A stretch of DNA of 11,175 nt. Source: Eggerthellaceae bacterium. Its GTDB lineage: Bacteria > Actinomycetota > Coriobacteriia > Coriobacteriales > Eggerthellaceae. The translations under genes and the position numbers were made by a program. The notes beneath the pieces were generated by a model. The model had not been told where the DNA came from. It saw nothing but the letters and a program-made list of their open reading frames with translations, and did no database searches. The stretch covers positions 1 through 11,175 of the forward strand of contig DMNP01000256.1 in NCBI GenBank assembly GCA_003452695.1, given 5' to 3'. Shown one piece after another: positions 1 through 7,226 of this stretch (positions are counted from its first letter, which is position 1; every line of letters begins with the position of its first letter).

Positions 1-740
1 ATCATCGACAGGTGCGCGAACGTGGGCACGGGCAAGCCGAGCGCCTCGTAGATGAGTATCTGACGCGGAGTGTTGGAAAGGTGGTCGTCGCCGCGGATTA
101 CGTGCGTTATGCCCATGTTGGCGTCGTCGCAGACCACCGCGAAGTTATACGTGGGGCTGCCGTCGGTGCGCACGAGAATCATGTCGTCCATAACCTCTGC
201 CGGGAAGCTTGTGGGACCGTACACGGCATCGGCGAAGGCGATGGGGCCGTGGTCTTTCGGCACGCGCAGGCGCCACGTGTGCGGCTCGCCGGCCTGTATG
301 CGCCGGGCGGCCTCGGCTGGGTCCAGGTCGCGGCACGTGCCGTCGTAGCCTTCGTATGCCTCTCCCGCATCTTCGGCGGCCTTGCGTTTGGCGTCTAGCT
401 CTTCCTTCGTGCAGAAGCAGGGATACACCGCGCCGCGCTGCTTCAGCGTTTCCAGCGCCTCGCGGTACGTGCCCATGCGCTGCATCTGGAAGTATGGACC
501 GGCTTCGCCGCCCACCTCGGGGCCCTCGTCCCAATCCAGCCCAAGCCACTTCATGGCGTTCAGGATGACGTCCACGTTTTCCTTCGTGGAGCGCTCGGGA
601 TCGGTATCCTCGATGCGCAAGATGAAGGTCCCGCCCATCGCGCGCGCAAAGGCCCAGTTGAATATGGCCGTGCGGGCACCTCCGATGTGAAGGCGCCCCG
701 TCGGCGACGGCGCGAAGCGCACGCGTACGTTCTCGGTCAT
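1..740 (-). CDS. gltX: Glutamyl-tRNA synthetase, N-terminal part (3' end outside window)
   Basis: Class I aminoacyl-tRNA synthetase that charges tRNA-Glu (in some bacteria also tRNA-Gln) with glutamate in the cytoplasm. I translated the minus strand from the ATG at 740 and obtained 246 residues without a stop before the edge. The start reads MTENVRVRFAPSPTGRLHIG, the classic GluRS opening, with the HIGH-class signature as HIGG at residues 18-21. The zinc-site pattern CFC (108-110) followed by YDGTC (132-136) is present, and IRGDDHLSNTPRQ lies at 215-227. The KMSKS loop and the anticodon-binding half would lie beyond position 1. A purine-rich ribosome site (AAGGGGAG) sits about 6 bases upstream of the ATG, which supports this start. 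The gene is intact as far as seen. The next gene to the right lies on the same strand, 275 bp away, so gltX probably has its own promoter. Confidence 0.97.
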   Translation of the reverse strand, partial: MTENVRVRFAPSPTGRLHIGGARTAIFNWAFARAMGGTFILRIEDTDPERSTKENVDVILNAMKWLGLDWDEGPEVGGEAGPYFQMQRMGTYREALETLKQRGAVYPCFCTKEELDAKRKAAEDAGEAYEGYDGTCRDLDPAEAARRIQAGEPHTWRLRVPKDHGPIAFADAVYGPTSFPAEVMDDMILVRTDGSPTYNFAVVCDDANMGITHVIRGDDHLSNTPRQILIYEALGLPVPTFAHLSM

Positions 741-806
741 GGCAAGCTCCCCTTCCACCGCAACGGACAAGCGGCCCGCTGCGCTATCGGTTTCGAACAA
801 CGGCTA

Positions 807-836
807 AGTATAGTTCATGAACGGGAGATTTGGCAG
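807..836 (-). promoter_or_regulatory. Candidate promoter of gltX
   Basis: On the minus strand a TATACT -10-like box (807-812) lies 18 bp from a weak CTGCCA -35-like box (831-836), about 65 bases upstream of the gltX start. The -10 is good and the -35 poor, so this is a suggestion from pattern only. The rest of the 741-1015 gap shows no gene; one short CCCAC/GTGGG hairpin near 930-945 has no T-run. Confidence 0.3.
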
Positions 837-1015
837 GTGCATGCAACTGTTCGCGCTCTAGGTAATCACTGATTTATCATGCCGGTCCAGGCCGCGCAGG
901 GCGGCGCGCTTCGCCTTCAGACCTCGTTTACCCACGCCAGTGGGCGCGTTCGGTTTTCGGCTGAGGCGCACTCGCCCTGCGCACCCTGGGCCCGACAGCA
1001 TAAATCGGTGCTTGC

Positions 1016-1801
1016 CTAGCGTTTCAGCCTGCGGCCGATAAGGATGGACACGATGCTCAGGACCACGCTCGCGCCCAGCCACACAGCGGCCATGCCAGCC
1101 CAGAAGGGCTGCGGCAACGAGCAGATGAGCAACGAATCGTAGGGGAAGGTCCAGTTGCCCTGCTGCGCGAAGAACACGTGGTGAAAGGCGTTGAACAGGC
1201 CCGTGAAGTCGATGGCCGCCCAAACGCCCAGCACAACGAACAGCGCGAGCACGATTACGCCCGCCGCCAGCAGCACCGTGCCGAAGCGCCTGCCGCCCGC
1301 CGTGACGCCCGTGAAGGCAAGGCCGGCAACCGCAAGGATGGCGATGGCCACGAGCGCCGGATAGGCTGCGCTGGCAATGGCATGGCAGTCGTCCAGGTGC
1401 GAAAGCGTGGCAGGCGAATAGCAGTACAGCTCGGAGGCATGGGCGAAGGCCTGGCGATACTGCTCGACATTGCCGGCGTCGCGTACCGCTGCAAGCGCCG
1501 GAAAGTCGGCCGGCACCATGCCACCCGCCTCGTTCAGGCTGGCCTGGAATTCACGGTCCACTTCGTAGATCGTACGGTAGAGCGCCAATTCGTCGTGTGC
1601 ACCGAAGGAATAGTCGCGGGTGGCGTCGGCCACTTTCACCAGTTGGCTGCGGTCGAAGGGCGAAAGGTCGTCCAGCGCGAACACGCTGGAAAGCCCATGG
1701 GTGACAGGGGGCACGATGCACGCCAGGAAGCCGACCCCCACGAACACGAAGGCCATGGCCACCGCCGTGATTCCCGCGATTATCTTCCTTGCCGTTTCCA
1801 T
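1016..1801 (-). CDS. DUF1461 / TIGR01906-type integral membrane protein
   Basis: Integral membrane protein of a family known by sequence only; no reaction has been assigned to it. It has four hydrophobic helices: one at the N terminus, then a soluble loop of about 110 residues, two in the middle, and one close to the C-terminal RRLKR. The diagnostic stretch just before the last helix reads FHHVFF, then GNWTFPYDSLLI and LPQPFW. This is the DUF1461 pattern, in which an FH..FF motif precedes W.F and a late P-F. The loop between helices 1 and 2 carries YRTIYEVDREF and a cysteine pair around CYSPATLSHLDDC. I chose the ATG at 1801 (261 residues, METARKIIAG). An in-frame GTG at 1819 would add six residues. 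Neither start has a strong ribosome site. It lies upstream of gltX on the same strand but with a wide gap, so functional linkage is not implied. Confidence 0.82.
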   Translation of the reverse strand: METARKIIAGITAVAMAFVFVGVGFLACIVPPVTHGLSSVFALDDLSPFDRSQLVKVADATRDYSFGAHDELALYRTIYEVDREFQASLNEAGGMVPADFPALAAVRDAGNVEQYRQAFAHASELYCYSPATLSHLDDCHAIASAAYPALVAIAILAVAGLAFTGVTAGGRRFGTVLLAAGVIVLALFVVLGVWAAIDFTGLFNAFHHVFFAQQGNWTFPYDSLLICSLPQPFWAGMAAVWLGASVVLSIVSILIGRRLKR

Positions 1802-1856
1802 ACGCCCATCATAGCGCACCTGTCAAGCGCGTACAGAGCATGCACCACCGTCCCAA

Positions 1857-1917
1857 GCTTGCCAGCTGCCGCCACCCCCGCACCCCGAGCCAGCGAACGG
1901 AGCGGCGGCCGGCAAGC
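1857..1917. repeat. Imperfect inverted repeat downstream of the surface hydrolase
   Basis: Between two minus-strand genes, arms of 7 bp (1857-1863 with 1911-1917) and 6 bp (1868-1873 with 1904-1909) can pair, separated by small internal loops, around a 30-base loop. It could be a transcription stop for the gene ending at 1941, but no T-run follows on the minus strand. This is a weak terminator or chance GC-rich structure. Confidence 0.3.
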
Positions 1918-1940
1918 CCAGGGCGGCGGAGAACATTTCC

Positions 1941-4712
1941 CTAGCGCGACCAGGGCATTTCCATGTGGATGGCATCCAACGCAGCCGCTACGTTGCCCAG
2001 CAGGTAGCGGTGCGATGTGGGGCTGACCTTCGACATCATGGCCAACAGGTAGCGCCGGCCGTTGCGGTCGTCCACCACGGCTGCATCGTCGGTGATGGTG
2101 CCGTAGCGGCCGCCTTCCATCCAGCCGGGCTTGGAATAGGTGGTGCGATATCCGCCCAGGCGATCGTGGATGGCCGAGTAGTACGAGTGGTCGAAGATTC
2201 TCTTCCACGTGCCCACGAAACGCCCGTTCGATGCCGAATAGCTGAGCATGTGCGTCCAGGCCTTCGCCAAGGTACGCGGCGTGTAGGTTCCCCAGGTGCC
2301 GATATGGCCCAGGCCGACGGCGTTCAGCCAATGGGTGAAGCCCGATTCGGACCCATAGCGCGCACGCAGCGACAAGTAGGAGCTGTTGTCGGATATGACG
2401 ATGGTCGGCTCTGCCAAACCGCTAATCTGCCCCCAGCTCAGGCGGCCTTTTTCCAGATATTCCTCGAACAGATACGTTACCCACAGCGCCTTGATGGTGC
2501 TCGCGCCGTAATAGTTGCGGTCGGCGTTCAGGGACAGCGTCATGCCCGTGTTGCAGTCCATCATGACGAAACCCACGTCGTAGCCGCGACTCCAGCATGC
2601 ATTCAGGGCGCTGACCAGCTGGTTCCAACGCGCCCTGCTTATGGAATAGCCCGGTACGGCATTGCCCAGCGCCACATCGCCCGAACCGATGGCCGCTTCC
2701 ACCGCCATGCGGTACGACAGCAAGTCGTTGGGGTTCAGGCTGGTCTTCACGGGCGACCATTTCTGCAGGACGGAACTCGAACGGCCCATCTGGCGCACGT
2801 TCGACCCCGAGCGCGGCAACGCCAGGGACAGGACCTTGCCCGAGTTCTTGTTCTCGAATTTCAGGCCGCCGTCGGACACAATCGGCTTCCAAAGCTGCGA
2901 ATGAAACGCGCGATATGCGGTCATGCAGGCGTTCGCGCCGGCTTTCCTGCTGCCGCGATCCACGGCGACGGCCGTGTTGCCCAGCGCCATGCCGATGCGG
3001 TAGCAGCCGTCCTTGGCCGCCATGATGACGAATTTCTGGTTGTTGCCGCCATTCCTGGCACAGACGGCCACGTTGGCCCCGCTGGCAAACGATCCGCCCG
3101 AAACGTCGAGCACGACGTTGCTGGAAGCGGCCGTGCGTATCTCGTACAGGCCATTGGAAACGATGGGGCGCCGTTGGGAATACCAACGCGTGGACGCCGC
3201 CCCGGCGCGGCGCACTTGCGCAAGCGGCGTGCCCGGCGTGCGCTTCGAACCCCGCACGGCAAGCACCTTGCCCGTTTTCACGTTGGTGAACACGAGCCCA
3301 CCCGCGCGCGATACGCTGGCCAGCCAGCGCTGGGACTTCGCCTTCGACCCCTTCGCCTGCACGACGCGCGAACCCGACGCGGTCAGGTACTTGCCCGACG
3401 ACACGGCCCGGATGGTATAGGCTCCCGAGCGTTTCCCGATTATGAAGTGCTGGTTGGGGCCGTCGTTCGCAGAGCTTACGACCATGCGCGTGCCATTGGC
3501 AACCGACCCGTTGGGCACGTCGATGCACACGCCCGTCGGATTCATCTTGGTGAACAGCTGGTAGATGCCCGTTTTCACCGGATCGGCCTTCTTCAGCTTG
3601 AACTTCTGCGAAGCGGAAGACGCCGGTGCCCACAGCTGCACGTTGGCGCCGTTCCTGGGCGAGCCGTCCACGGCAAGCGCCATGCCATGGTTCATGCCCC
3701 GGATGCTGAAGCTGCCATCGGCGTTGCGATTGATGGCCCAGCGCTGCGCCTTTGCCTTGGTACGAGCCGCTTGGCACACGTTGGCCACCCAGCGCGTCTT
3801 GCCGCCTGCAGCCTCCAGCACCTTGCCCGAATTGGCGTTGAACAGCTCGTAACCATTGCCTTTCCACGTAACTTGCCACTTGTCTTCCAGCTTCCAGCCC
3901 TCGTGCGCTGCCAAGTTCACGTTCGCGGCGGAGGATGTTGCCGAACCGGGCGTTACCGCCAAGCCGCGCGGCGACGCCATGGTCAGCGTGTACAGGCCGT
4001 TTTTCACGGTGCGTTTGGCCTTGGAAATGCTCGGGCGCTTTATCAGGCGCACCTGGAACGCTTCGACGCGCAGTCCCTTGCCCGTGGTGCCCGACACGGC
4101 CCCGCCCGACGTCCAGTGCCGCCAGCCCAGGTTCTGCACGTGCGTGCGATAGGCCACCTCGTATGTCCGGGCTATCTTGCCCTTCAGGCGAATCTGGATG
4201 GCTTCGACACGCAGGCCCCGACCGGTGGTGCCGGCAAGCGCGCCGTCCTTCGCCCATGCGCCCCAACCGCGGTTCTGCACGTGCGCGCGGTATTGGATAG
4301 AGCCGGCTGGCAGGCCCTTGGCAAGCTTCATGCGCAAGGCTTCGATGCGCAAACCCTTGCCCGTGGTGCCGGCAAGCGTGCCGTCCTTCGCCCATGCGCC
4401 CCAACCGCGGTTCTGCACGTGCGCGCGGTATTGGATGCGAGCGGCGGGCGTTTTCGGTTTGGATTTCTGCTTGGATTTCTGTTTGGATTTCGAATGGGAC
4501 TTCACCGACTGCTCGGCCAGGGCTTGCGATTCCTGTCCGGCTGCGAGTTCCGATTGTGCAGCCGTTGCAGCCATGGTAGGCGCCGTTGCAGTTGTGAGCG
4601 CAGCGGCTGCAAACGCGGGTGCGGGCACCGCCAAAAAAGCGGTCAGCACGCAAGCGCAGACAAGGGCGAAAAACGCGAAAACCGGAACGGGAAGCTTTCG
4701 GGAGGTCGACAT
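1941..4712 (-). CDS. Secreted ChW + ricin-lectin-repeat protein with C-terminal class A-like serine hydrolase
   Basis: A 923-residue exported modular protein. Residues 1-35 form a signal peptide with a likely cut after AFA. A low-complexity region with a Lys/Ser-rich (KSKQ) segment follows to about 90. Three ChW-type repeats occupy about 93-225, each with YR.HVQN.GW, W and GTTG.GLR.EA. Ricin-type beta-trefoil sequence occupies about 237-655, with nine QxW-like subrepeats near 278, 323, 369, 421, 461, 508, 559, 606 and 650, enough for three trefoils. The C-terminal domain, about 660-923, carries the serine-hydrolase triad of the PBP/class A beta-lactamase fold: STIK (738-741), SDN (774-776) and KPG (861-863). 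The general-base Glu of the class A omega loop is not evident, so a peptidoglycan-directed DD-peptidase-like or penicilloyl-binding role is more likely than drug hydrolysis (inference). ChW and ricin repeats suggest cell-surface or glycan attachment. The start is supported by GGAG nine bases upstream; an ATG at 4719 is out of frame and too close to that site. Confidence 0.9.
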   Translation of the reverse strand: MSTSRKLPVPVFAFFALVCACVLTAFLAVPAPAFAAAALTTATAPTMAATAAQSELAAGQESQALAEQSVKSHSKSKQKSKQKSKPKTPAARIQYRAHVQNRGWGAWAKDGTLAGTTGKGLRIEALRMKLAKGLPAGSIQYRAHVQNRGWGAWAKDGALAGTTGRGLRVEAIQIRLKGKIARTYEVAYRTHVQNLGWRHWTSGGAVSGTTGKGLRVEAFQVRLIKRPSISKAKRTVKNGLYTLTMASPRGLAVTPGSATSSAANVNLAAHEGWKLEDKWQVTWKGNGYELFNANSGKVLEAAGGKTRWVANVCQAARTKAKAQRWAINRNADGSFSIRGMNHGMALAVDGSPRNGANVQLWAPASSASQKFKLKKADPVKTGIYQLFTKMNPTGVCIDVPNGSVANGTRMVVSSANDGPNQHFIIGKRSGAYTIRAVSSGKYLTASGSRVVQAKGSKAKSQRWLASVSRAGGLVFTNVKTGKVLAVRGSKRTPGTPLAQVRRAGAASTRWYSQRRPIVSNGLYEIRTAASSNVVLDVSGGSFASGANVAVCARNGGNNQKFVIMAAKDGCYRIGMALGNTAVAVDRGSRKAGANACMTAYRAFHSQLWKPIVSDGGLKFENKNSGKVLSLALPRSGSNVRQMGRSSSVLQKWSPVKTSLNPNDLLSYRMAVEAAIGSGDVALGNAVPGYSISRARWNQLVSALNACWSRGYDVGFVMMDCNTGMTLSLNADRNYYGASTIKALWVTYLFEEYLEKGRLSWGQISGLAEPTIVISDNSSYLSLRARYGSESGFTHWLNAVGLGHIGTWGTYTPRTLAKAWTHMLSYSASNGRFVGTWKRIFDHSYYSAIHDRLGGYRTTYSKPGWMEGGRYGTITDDAAVVDDRNGRRYLLAMMSKVSPTSHRYLLGNVAAALDAIHMEMPWSR
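4225..4436. repeat. Near-identical internal DNA repeat inside the ChW region
   Basis: Bases 4225-4298 and 4363-4436 are the same apart from one position (4241 versus 4379), an offset of 138 bases. They encode the YRAHVQNRGWGAWAKDG part of ChW repeats 1 and 2. The third ChW copy is clearly diverged. The identity at silent positions indicates recent duplication or gene conversion between two repeat units. Confidence 0.9.
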
Positions 4713-4764
4713 CGCACATCACTCCAAGGAACAAAAAACGAGCAAAACACGTTCCGTAATATAT

Positions 4765-4800
4765 CATCGCCGCCTCCCCCGAAGTTGGGAAGCGGCGATG
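4765..4800. promoter_or_regulatory. Strong hairpin in the leader of the surface hydrolase gene
   Basis: Perfect 9-bp arms (4765-4773 and 4792-4800) continue after one mismatch into a further 4 bp (4775-4778 with 4787-4790), with an 8-base loop. The hairpin lies 53 bases upstream of the hydrolase start and about 95 bases beyond the end of the preceding minus-strand gene. On the minus strand it is followed directly by an AT-rich TATATT stretch (4758-4763) rather than a T-run. It may be a terminator of the upstream gene, an operator overlapping the hydrolase promoter, or a 5' leader structure. The sequence alone does not decide. Confidence 0.55.
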
Positions 4801-4894
4801 GATACCGACTTTTGTATAAATAGCCAAAGAGGCTGAAGCCCGTTCCCGACGCTCTCGACAACGACAAGGCTTCGGGCAGCGCCTCGCGAGAACG

Positions 4895-5536
4895 CTATCC
4901 GCGCCCGAGTGCGCCCGTGGCCCTGCCCAGGAACACGATGTAGACGATATAGGCGACCAGCATCATGATAAGCGAGACAACAGCTGCAACGCCGCCGATA
5001 AAGTGGCCGATAATGCCTGCGATAATCGCGATGACGAAGGCAATGGCAACGATGGTCAGGATCTTGGGACCCATGTCCGCAACATCTTGACGACTGATGT
5101 TCTGGCAAACCTCCGACACGCCCATGATGGCATAGATGAGCATGACCATCTCGGCCAGCGAGGCAAGCGTGCTCAGGAAGCCCGGTCGCCCGCCGCCGAT
5201 GGCCATGCCAACGCCTTCCAGAGCCGAAAGTATAAGCGCAATGACGGCGCATATGAACGCCTTGCGCATGTAGTCGGGTTCGTCCTTGGATGCCTGGTTC
5301 AGGCCAACGAGAGTAAGGATGATGGCGACGATGGGCAAAATCGCTCCGCCGATTAGCGTGATCAGGCCACCCACAGCCAGCCCCCCTGCCGCAGCTGTCG
5401 CCTGCGTTTGCGAGCCTATGCCCACGGCCACCCTGAGCGTAGCATATGCGAAAACAACCAGCACCACGCCGATTATCTGCAGCAATTCAGCAATGAACAG
5501 TTTCTGCACTCCTTTGTGCGCATTTGGAAGCGTCAT
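4895..5536 (-). CDS. Six-helix hypothetical membrane protein
   Basis: I do not recognise a named family. The 213-residue product has six clear hydrophobic segments, near residues 13-33, 53-79, 92-113, 122-144, 158-180 and 183-204. Several are rich in Gly and Ala (for example GGLAVGGLI and AGIIGHFIGG). The loops are short and polar: NQASKDEPDYMRK between helices 2 and 3, and SEVCQNISRQDVADMGPK between helices 4 and 5. The protein ends GRATGALGRG right after the last helix. No signal peptide beyond the first helix and no catalytic motif is visible. The start is well supported by AGGAGGT 7-8 bases upstream of the ATG. A promoter candidate lies in the 111-bp gap behind the ATP-grasp gene, so it can be transcribed on its own, although read-through from that gene is possible. 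Confidence 0.85.
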   Translation of the reverse strand: MTLPNAHKGVQKLFIAELLQIIGVVLVVFAYATLRVAVGIGSQTQATAAAGGLAVGGLITLIGGAILPIVAIILTLVGLNQASKDEPDYMRKAFICAVIALILSALEGVGMAIGGGRPGFLSTLASLAEMVMLIYAIMGVSEVCQNISRQDVADMGPKILTIVAIAFVIAIIAGIIGHFIGGVAAVVSLIMMLVAYIVYIVFLGRATGALGRG

Positions 5537-5605
5537 GGTTGGTACCTCCTATGTAGTTCGTCTCCATTTCCGCATGCCATGCCGCCCATTGTGGCGGCTA
5601 TTCGT

Positions 5606-5634
5606 ATCCTACCGCTTGTCACCAGATATGTCAC
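5606..5634 (-). promoter_or_regulatory. Candidate promoter of the six-helix membrane protein
   Basis: On the minus strand GTGACA (5629-5634) and TAGGAT (5606-5611) are separated by exactly 17 bp, a sigma-70-like layout. Transcription would begin near 5600. The leader would then hold a small hairpin (5581-5586 with 5593-5598, 6-base loop), followed by the AGGAGGT ribosome site before the start at 5536. Confidence 0.45.
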
Positions 5635-5647
5635 GAACGAAAAGAGA

Positions 5648-7021
5648 CTACAGGGCGCAATCCACCCATAGGACGGCACTGGTCAGATCGCCCATGGGTT
5701 GGCTGATTATCGGTTTGGGGCCCAAGCGCGCGAACACGCCGCCGAATTTCCCGTTGAAGGAATACAGCCCTGGCATGTTGTTGTAGAAGGCGGTGGCGCG
5801 TGGAATGTCTGCGTCGTCGGCTATGAGCAGGTCGTTGCAGATGGGCAACAGCTCGGTTCGAAACGGCGTCAGGTAGGTCTGCACGAGGAAGGGCGCCCCT
5901 GCCTTGCCGTTGCTGAAGCGGTCCACGATGTCGTCCCATTCCGCTTGGGTGTGCATCTGCCCCGCATACACGTCGTGCGCTCCATACTGGTCGGTCGGCT
6001 TTATTATCCAGGCGTCCTTGTTCGCGCGCACGGCCTTCAGATCGATGTGCGCATCATCCAGGAACTTCGTCTGGGGCACGTATTCGTCCACCAGCCGCAG
6101 CTCCTCTTCGGTGAGCATCTCGCGCGTCTCGGGCCAGAACACGGCGTCGAATATCTGCTTGTCGTGCACGATGTGGCCGGCGAAGCTGCCGATAAGCGCA
6201 CAGGCGCCGTCGCGCACGGCGGCTATCATGGGCTGGCTGGATTCCCAGTTGTTCAGAACGTCGTTGGTGACCGACCTACGCCAAATGGCATCGATCTTGC
6301 GGCCCTTCTTGTCGCGCAGCTCGCCGCTTTCGTACACCAGGTCGCGCACGTCCTCCACCAAGCAGGGATACCCATGCTCTCCGAAGCAGCGTGCGTACAC
6401 GCGGAATTCGTCGACCACGGCGTTTTCCATGAAGTCGGCAATGGCGAAGGTCGGGTGCTCCACGCGGTTCTCGAATGTCTCGTAGATGCGGATGAATTCC
6501 TCGACCCAGGGATTGAACAGGTCGCTCGTCTGCAGCTGGTGGCGCTGGGCGAACTGGCGCATGGTGGCCGTCTGCGCAAGCGATATGTTCAATTCGCGGT
6601 CTTCGTTCATGCCCGACGAGCCGTCGGCGTTCCATTCGCAGAAGCCGCCGGTCAGGTCGTCCTCGTTTAGGAACACGTCGAAACGCGCGAAGGGCAGCAG
6701 CGCATCGTAGCGCTGTGGGATAAGGATAAGGTCGCGCAAGCGTTCGTCGTAGTCGAACAGCAACCGATACGACGGGTCGTCCAGATAGCGGCGCATCACC
6801 TTTTCGCAGATGCGGTGCGACGTTTCGGCCAGCCACTTCATCTTGTCGTAAGTCTCGCGGTCGAACAAGCGCGGCACGAACGACGACTCCGCCTGGATGT
6901 AGTGCACGAGCGCGGTCGAGTTCTCCATGTAGGCGAAAGCGCTCTCGCGCCCGGCAATGTCGCCGTCGAGCGAATCGATGATGTCCAGGTATTCGCGCGT
7001 GTACTCGGCGTTTTTCGTCAT
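5648..7021 (-). CDS. Circularly permuted ATP-grasp ligase (glutathionylspermidine-synthase-like superfamily)
   Basis: A 457-residue soluble protein with no signal peptide or membrane helix. The middle and C-terminal parts look like a circularly permuted ATP-grasp fold. FARFDVFLNEDDL (111-123) is followed by GGFCEWNADGSSG (125-137), matching the E-x-N-x-D metal/ATP segment. Later WIIKPTDQYGAHDVYAG (338-354) provides the nucleotide-binding Lys341 and glycine loop, with LVQTYL (379-384) after it. Enzymes of this fold use ATP to join a carboxylate to an amine through an acyl phosphate; glutathionylspermidine synthetase C-domains are the prototype. No amidase half is attached, and no polyamine or thiol gene lies beside it, so the substrate is unknown. 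The reading frame is open further upstream to 7183, but AAGGAAGG 7-8 bases before the ATG at 7021 marks that ATG as the start. The 54 upstream residues are Arg/Ala-rich and look non-coding. Confidence 0.82.
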   Translation of the reverse strand: MTKNAEYTREYLDIIDSLDGDIAGRESAFAYMENSTALVHYIQAESSFVPRLFDRETYDKMKWLAETSHRICEKVMRRYLDDPSYRLLFDYDERLRDLILIPQRYDALLPFARFDVFLNEDDLTGGFCEWNADGSSGMNEDRELNISLAQTATMRQFAQRHQLQTSDLFNPWVEEFIRIYETFENRVEHPTFAIADFMENAVVDEFRVYARCFGEHGYPCLVEDVRDLVYESGELRDKKGRKIDAIWRRSVTNDVLNNWESSQPMIAAVRDGACALIGSFAGHIVHDKQIFDAVFWPETREMLTEEELRLVDEYVPQTKFLDDAHIDLKAVRANKDAWIIKPTDQYGAHDVYAGQMHTQAEWDDIVDRFSNGKAGAPFLVQTYLTPFRTELLPICNDLLIADDADIPRATAFYNNMPGLYSFNGKFGGVFARLGPKPIISQPMGDLTSAVLWVDCAL

Positions 7022-7103
7022 GTGCGGCCTTCCTTCGATTGCTTGCATCGCAGTTTGCGGCCATGCCGTCGGCGCAGCTCGCGACCTGCTTTTTCGAATG
7101 CGT

Positions 7104-7114
7104 AGTCTAGCATA
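7104..7114 (-). promoter_or_regulatory. Possible -10 region for the ATP-grasp gene
   Basis: On the minus strand overlapping TATGCT (7109-7114) and TAGACT (7104-7109) hexamers lie about 85 bases upstream of the start at 7021. No good -35 is seen at the right distance (only TTGGCC, too close). Weak evidence. Confidence 0.2.
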
Positions 7115-7226
7115 GGCGCGCCCGGCCAACGGCGAGAGGTGGTCTGCGAAGATTAGCTTCGATTGCCAGAACTTGCTCGCCAAGTCGGGAAAGTCCTGGC
7201 ATCACTATGCGCAAATGAGGAGTTGC

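Noticed and set aside
1016..1801. Two-component or transporter role for the DUF1461 protein
   Set aside because: No kinase, transporter or binding motif is visible; only family-level similarity can be claimed.
1965..4823. A 952-codon open frame on the plus strand, antisense to the surface hydrolase
   Set aside because: It is rich in Arg, His, Ala and Gly, has no domain or ribosome site, and mirrors a well-supported minus-strand gene. GC-rich genes commonly leave the antisense frame open.
2422..4827. An 801-codon minus-strand frame overlapping the hydrolase in another frame
   Set aside because: The translation is Arg/Gly-rich without motifs, while the 923-codon frame has a signal peptide, repeats and catalytic motifs.
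5699..6670. A 323-codon plus-strand frame opposite the ATP-grasp gene
   Set aside because: It is a shadow frame. The minus strand carries the conserved ATP-grasp motifs and the better start.
7022..7183. N-terminal extension of 54 residues on the ATP-grasp protein
   Set aside because: The extension is Arg/Ala-rich and lacks a ribosome site, while the ATG at 7021 has AAGGAAGG in front.
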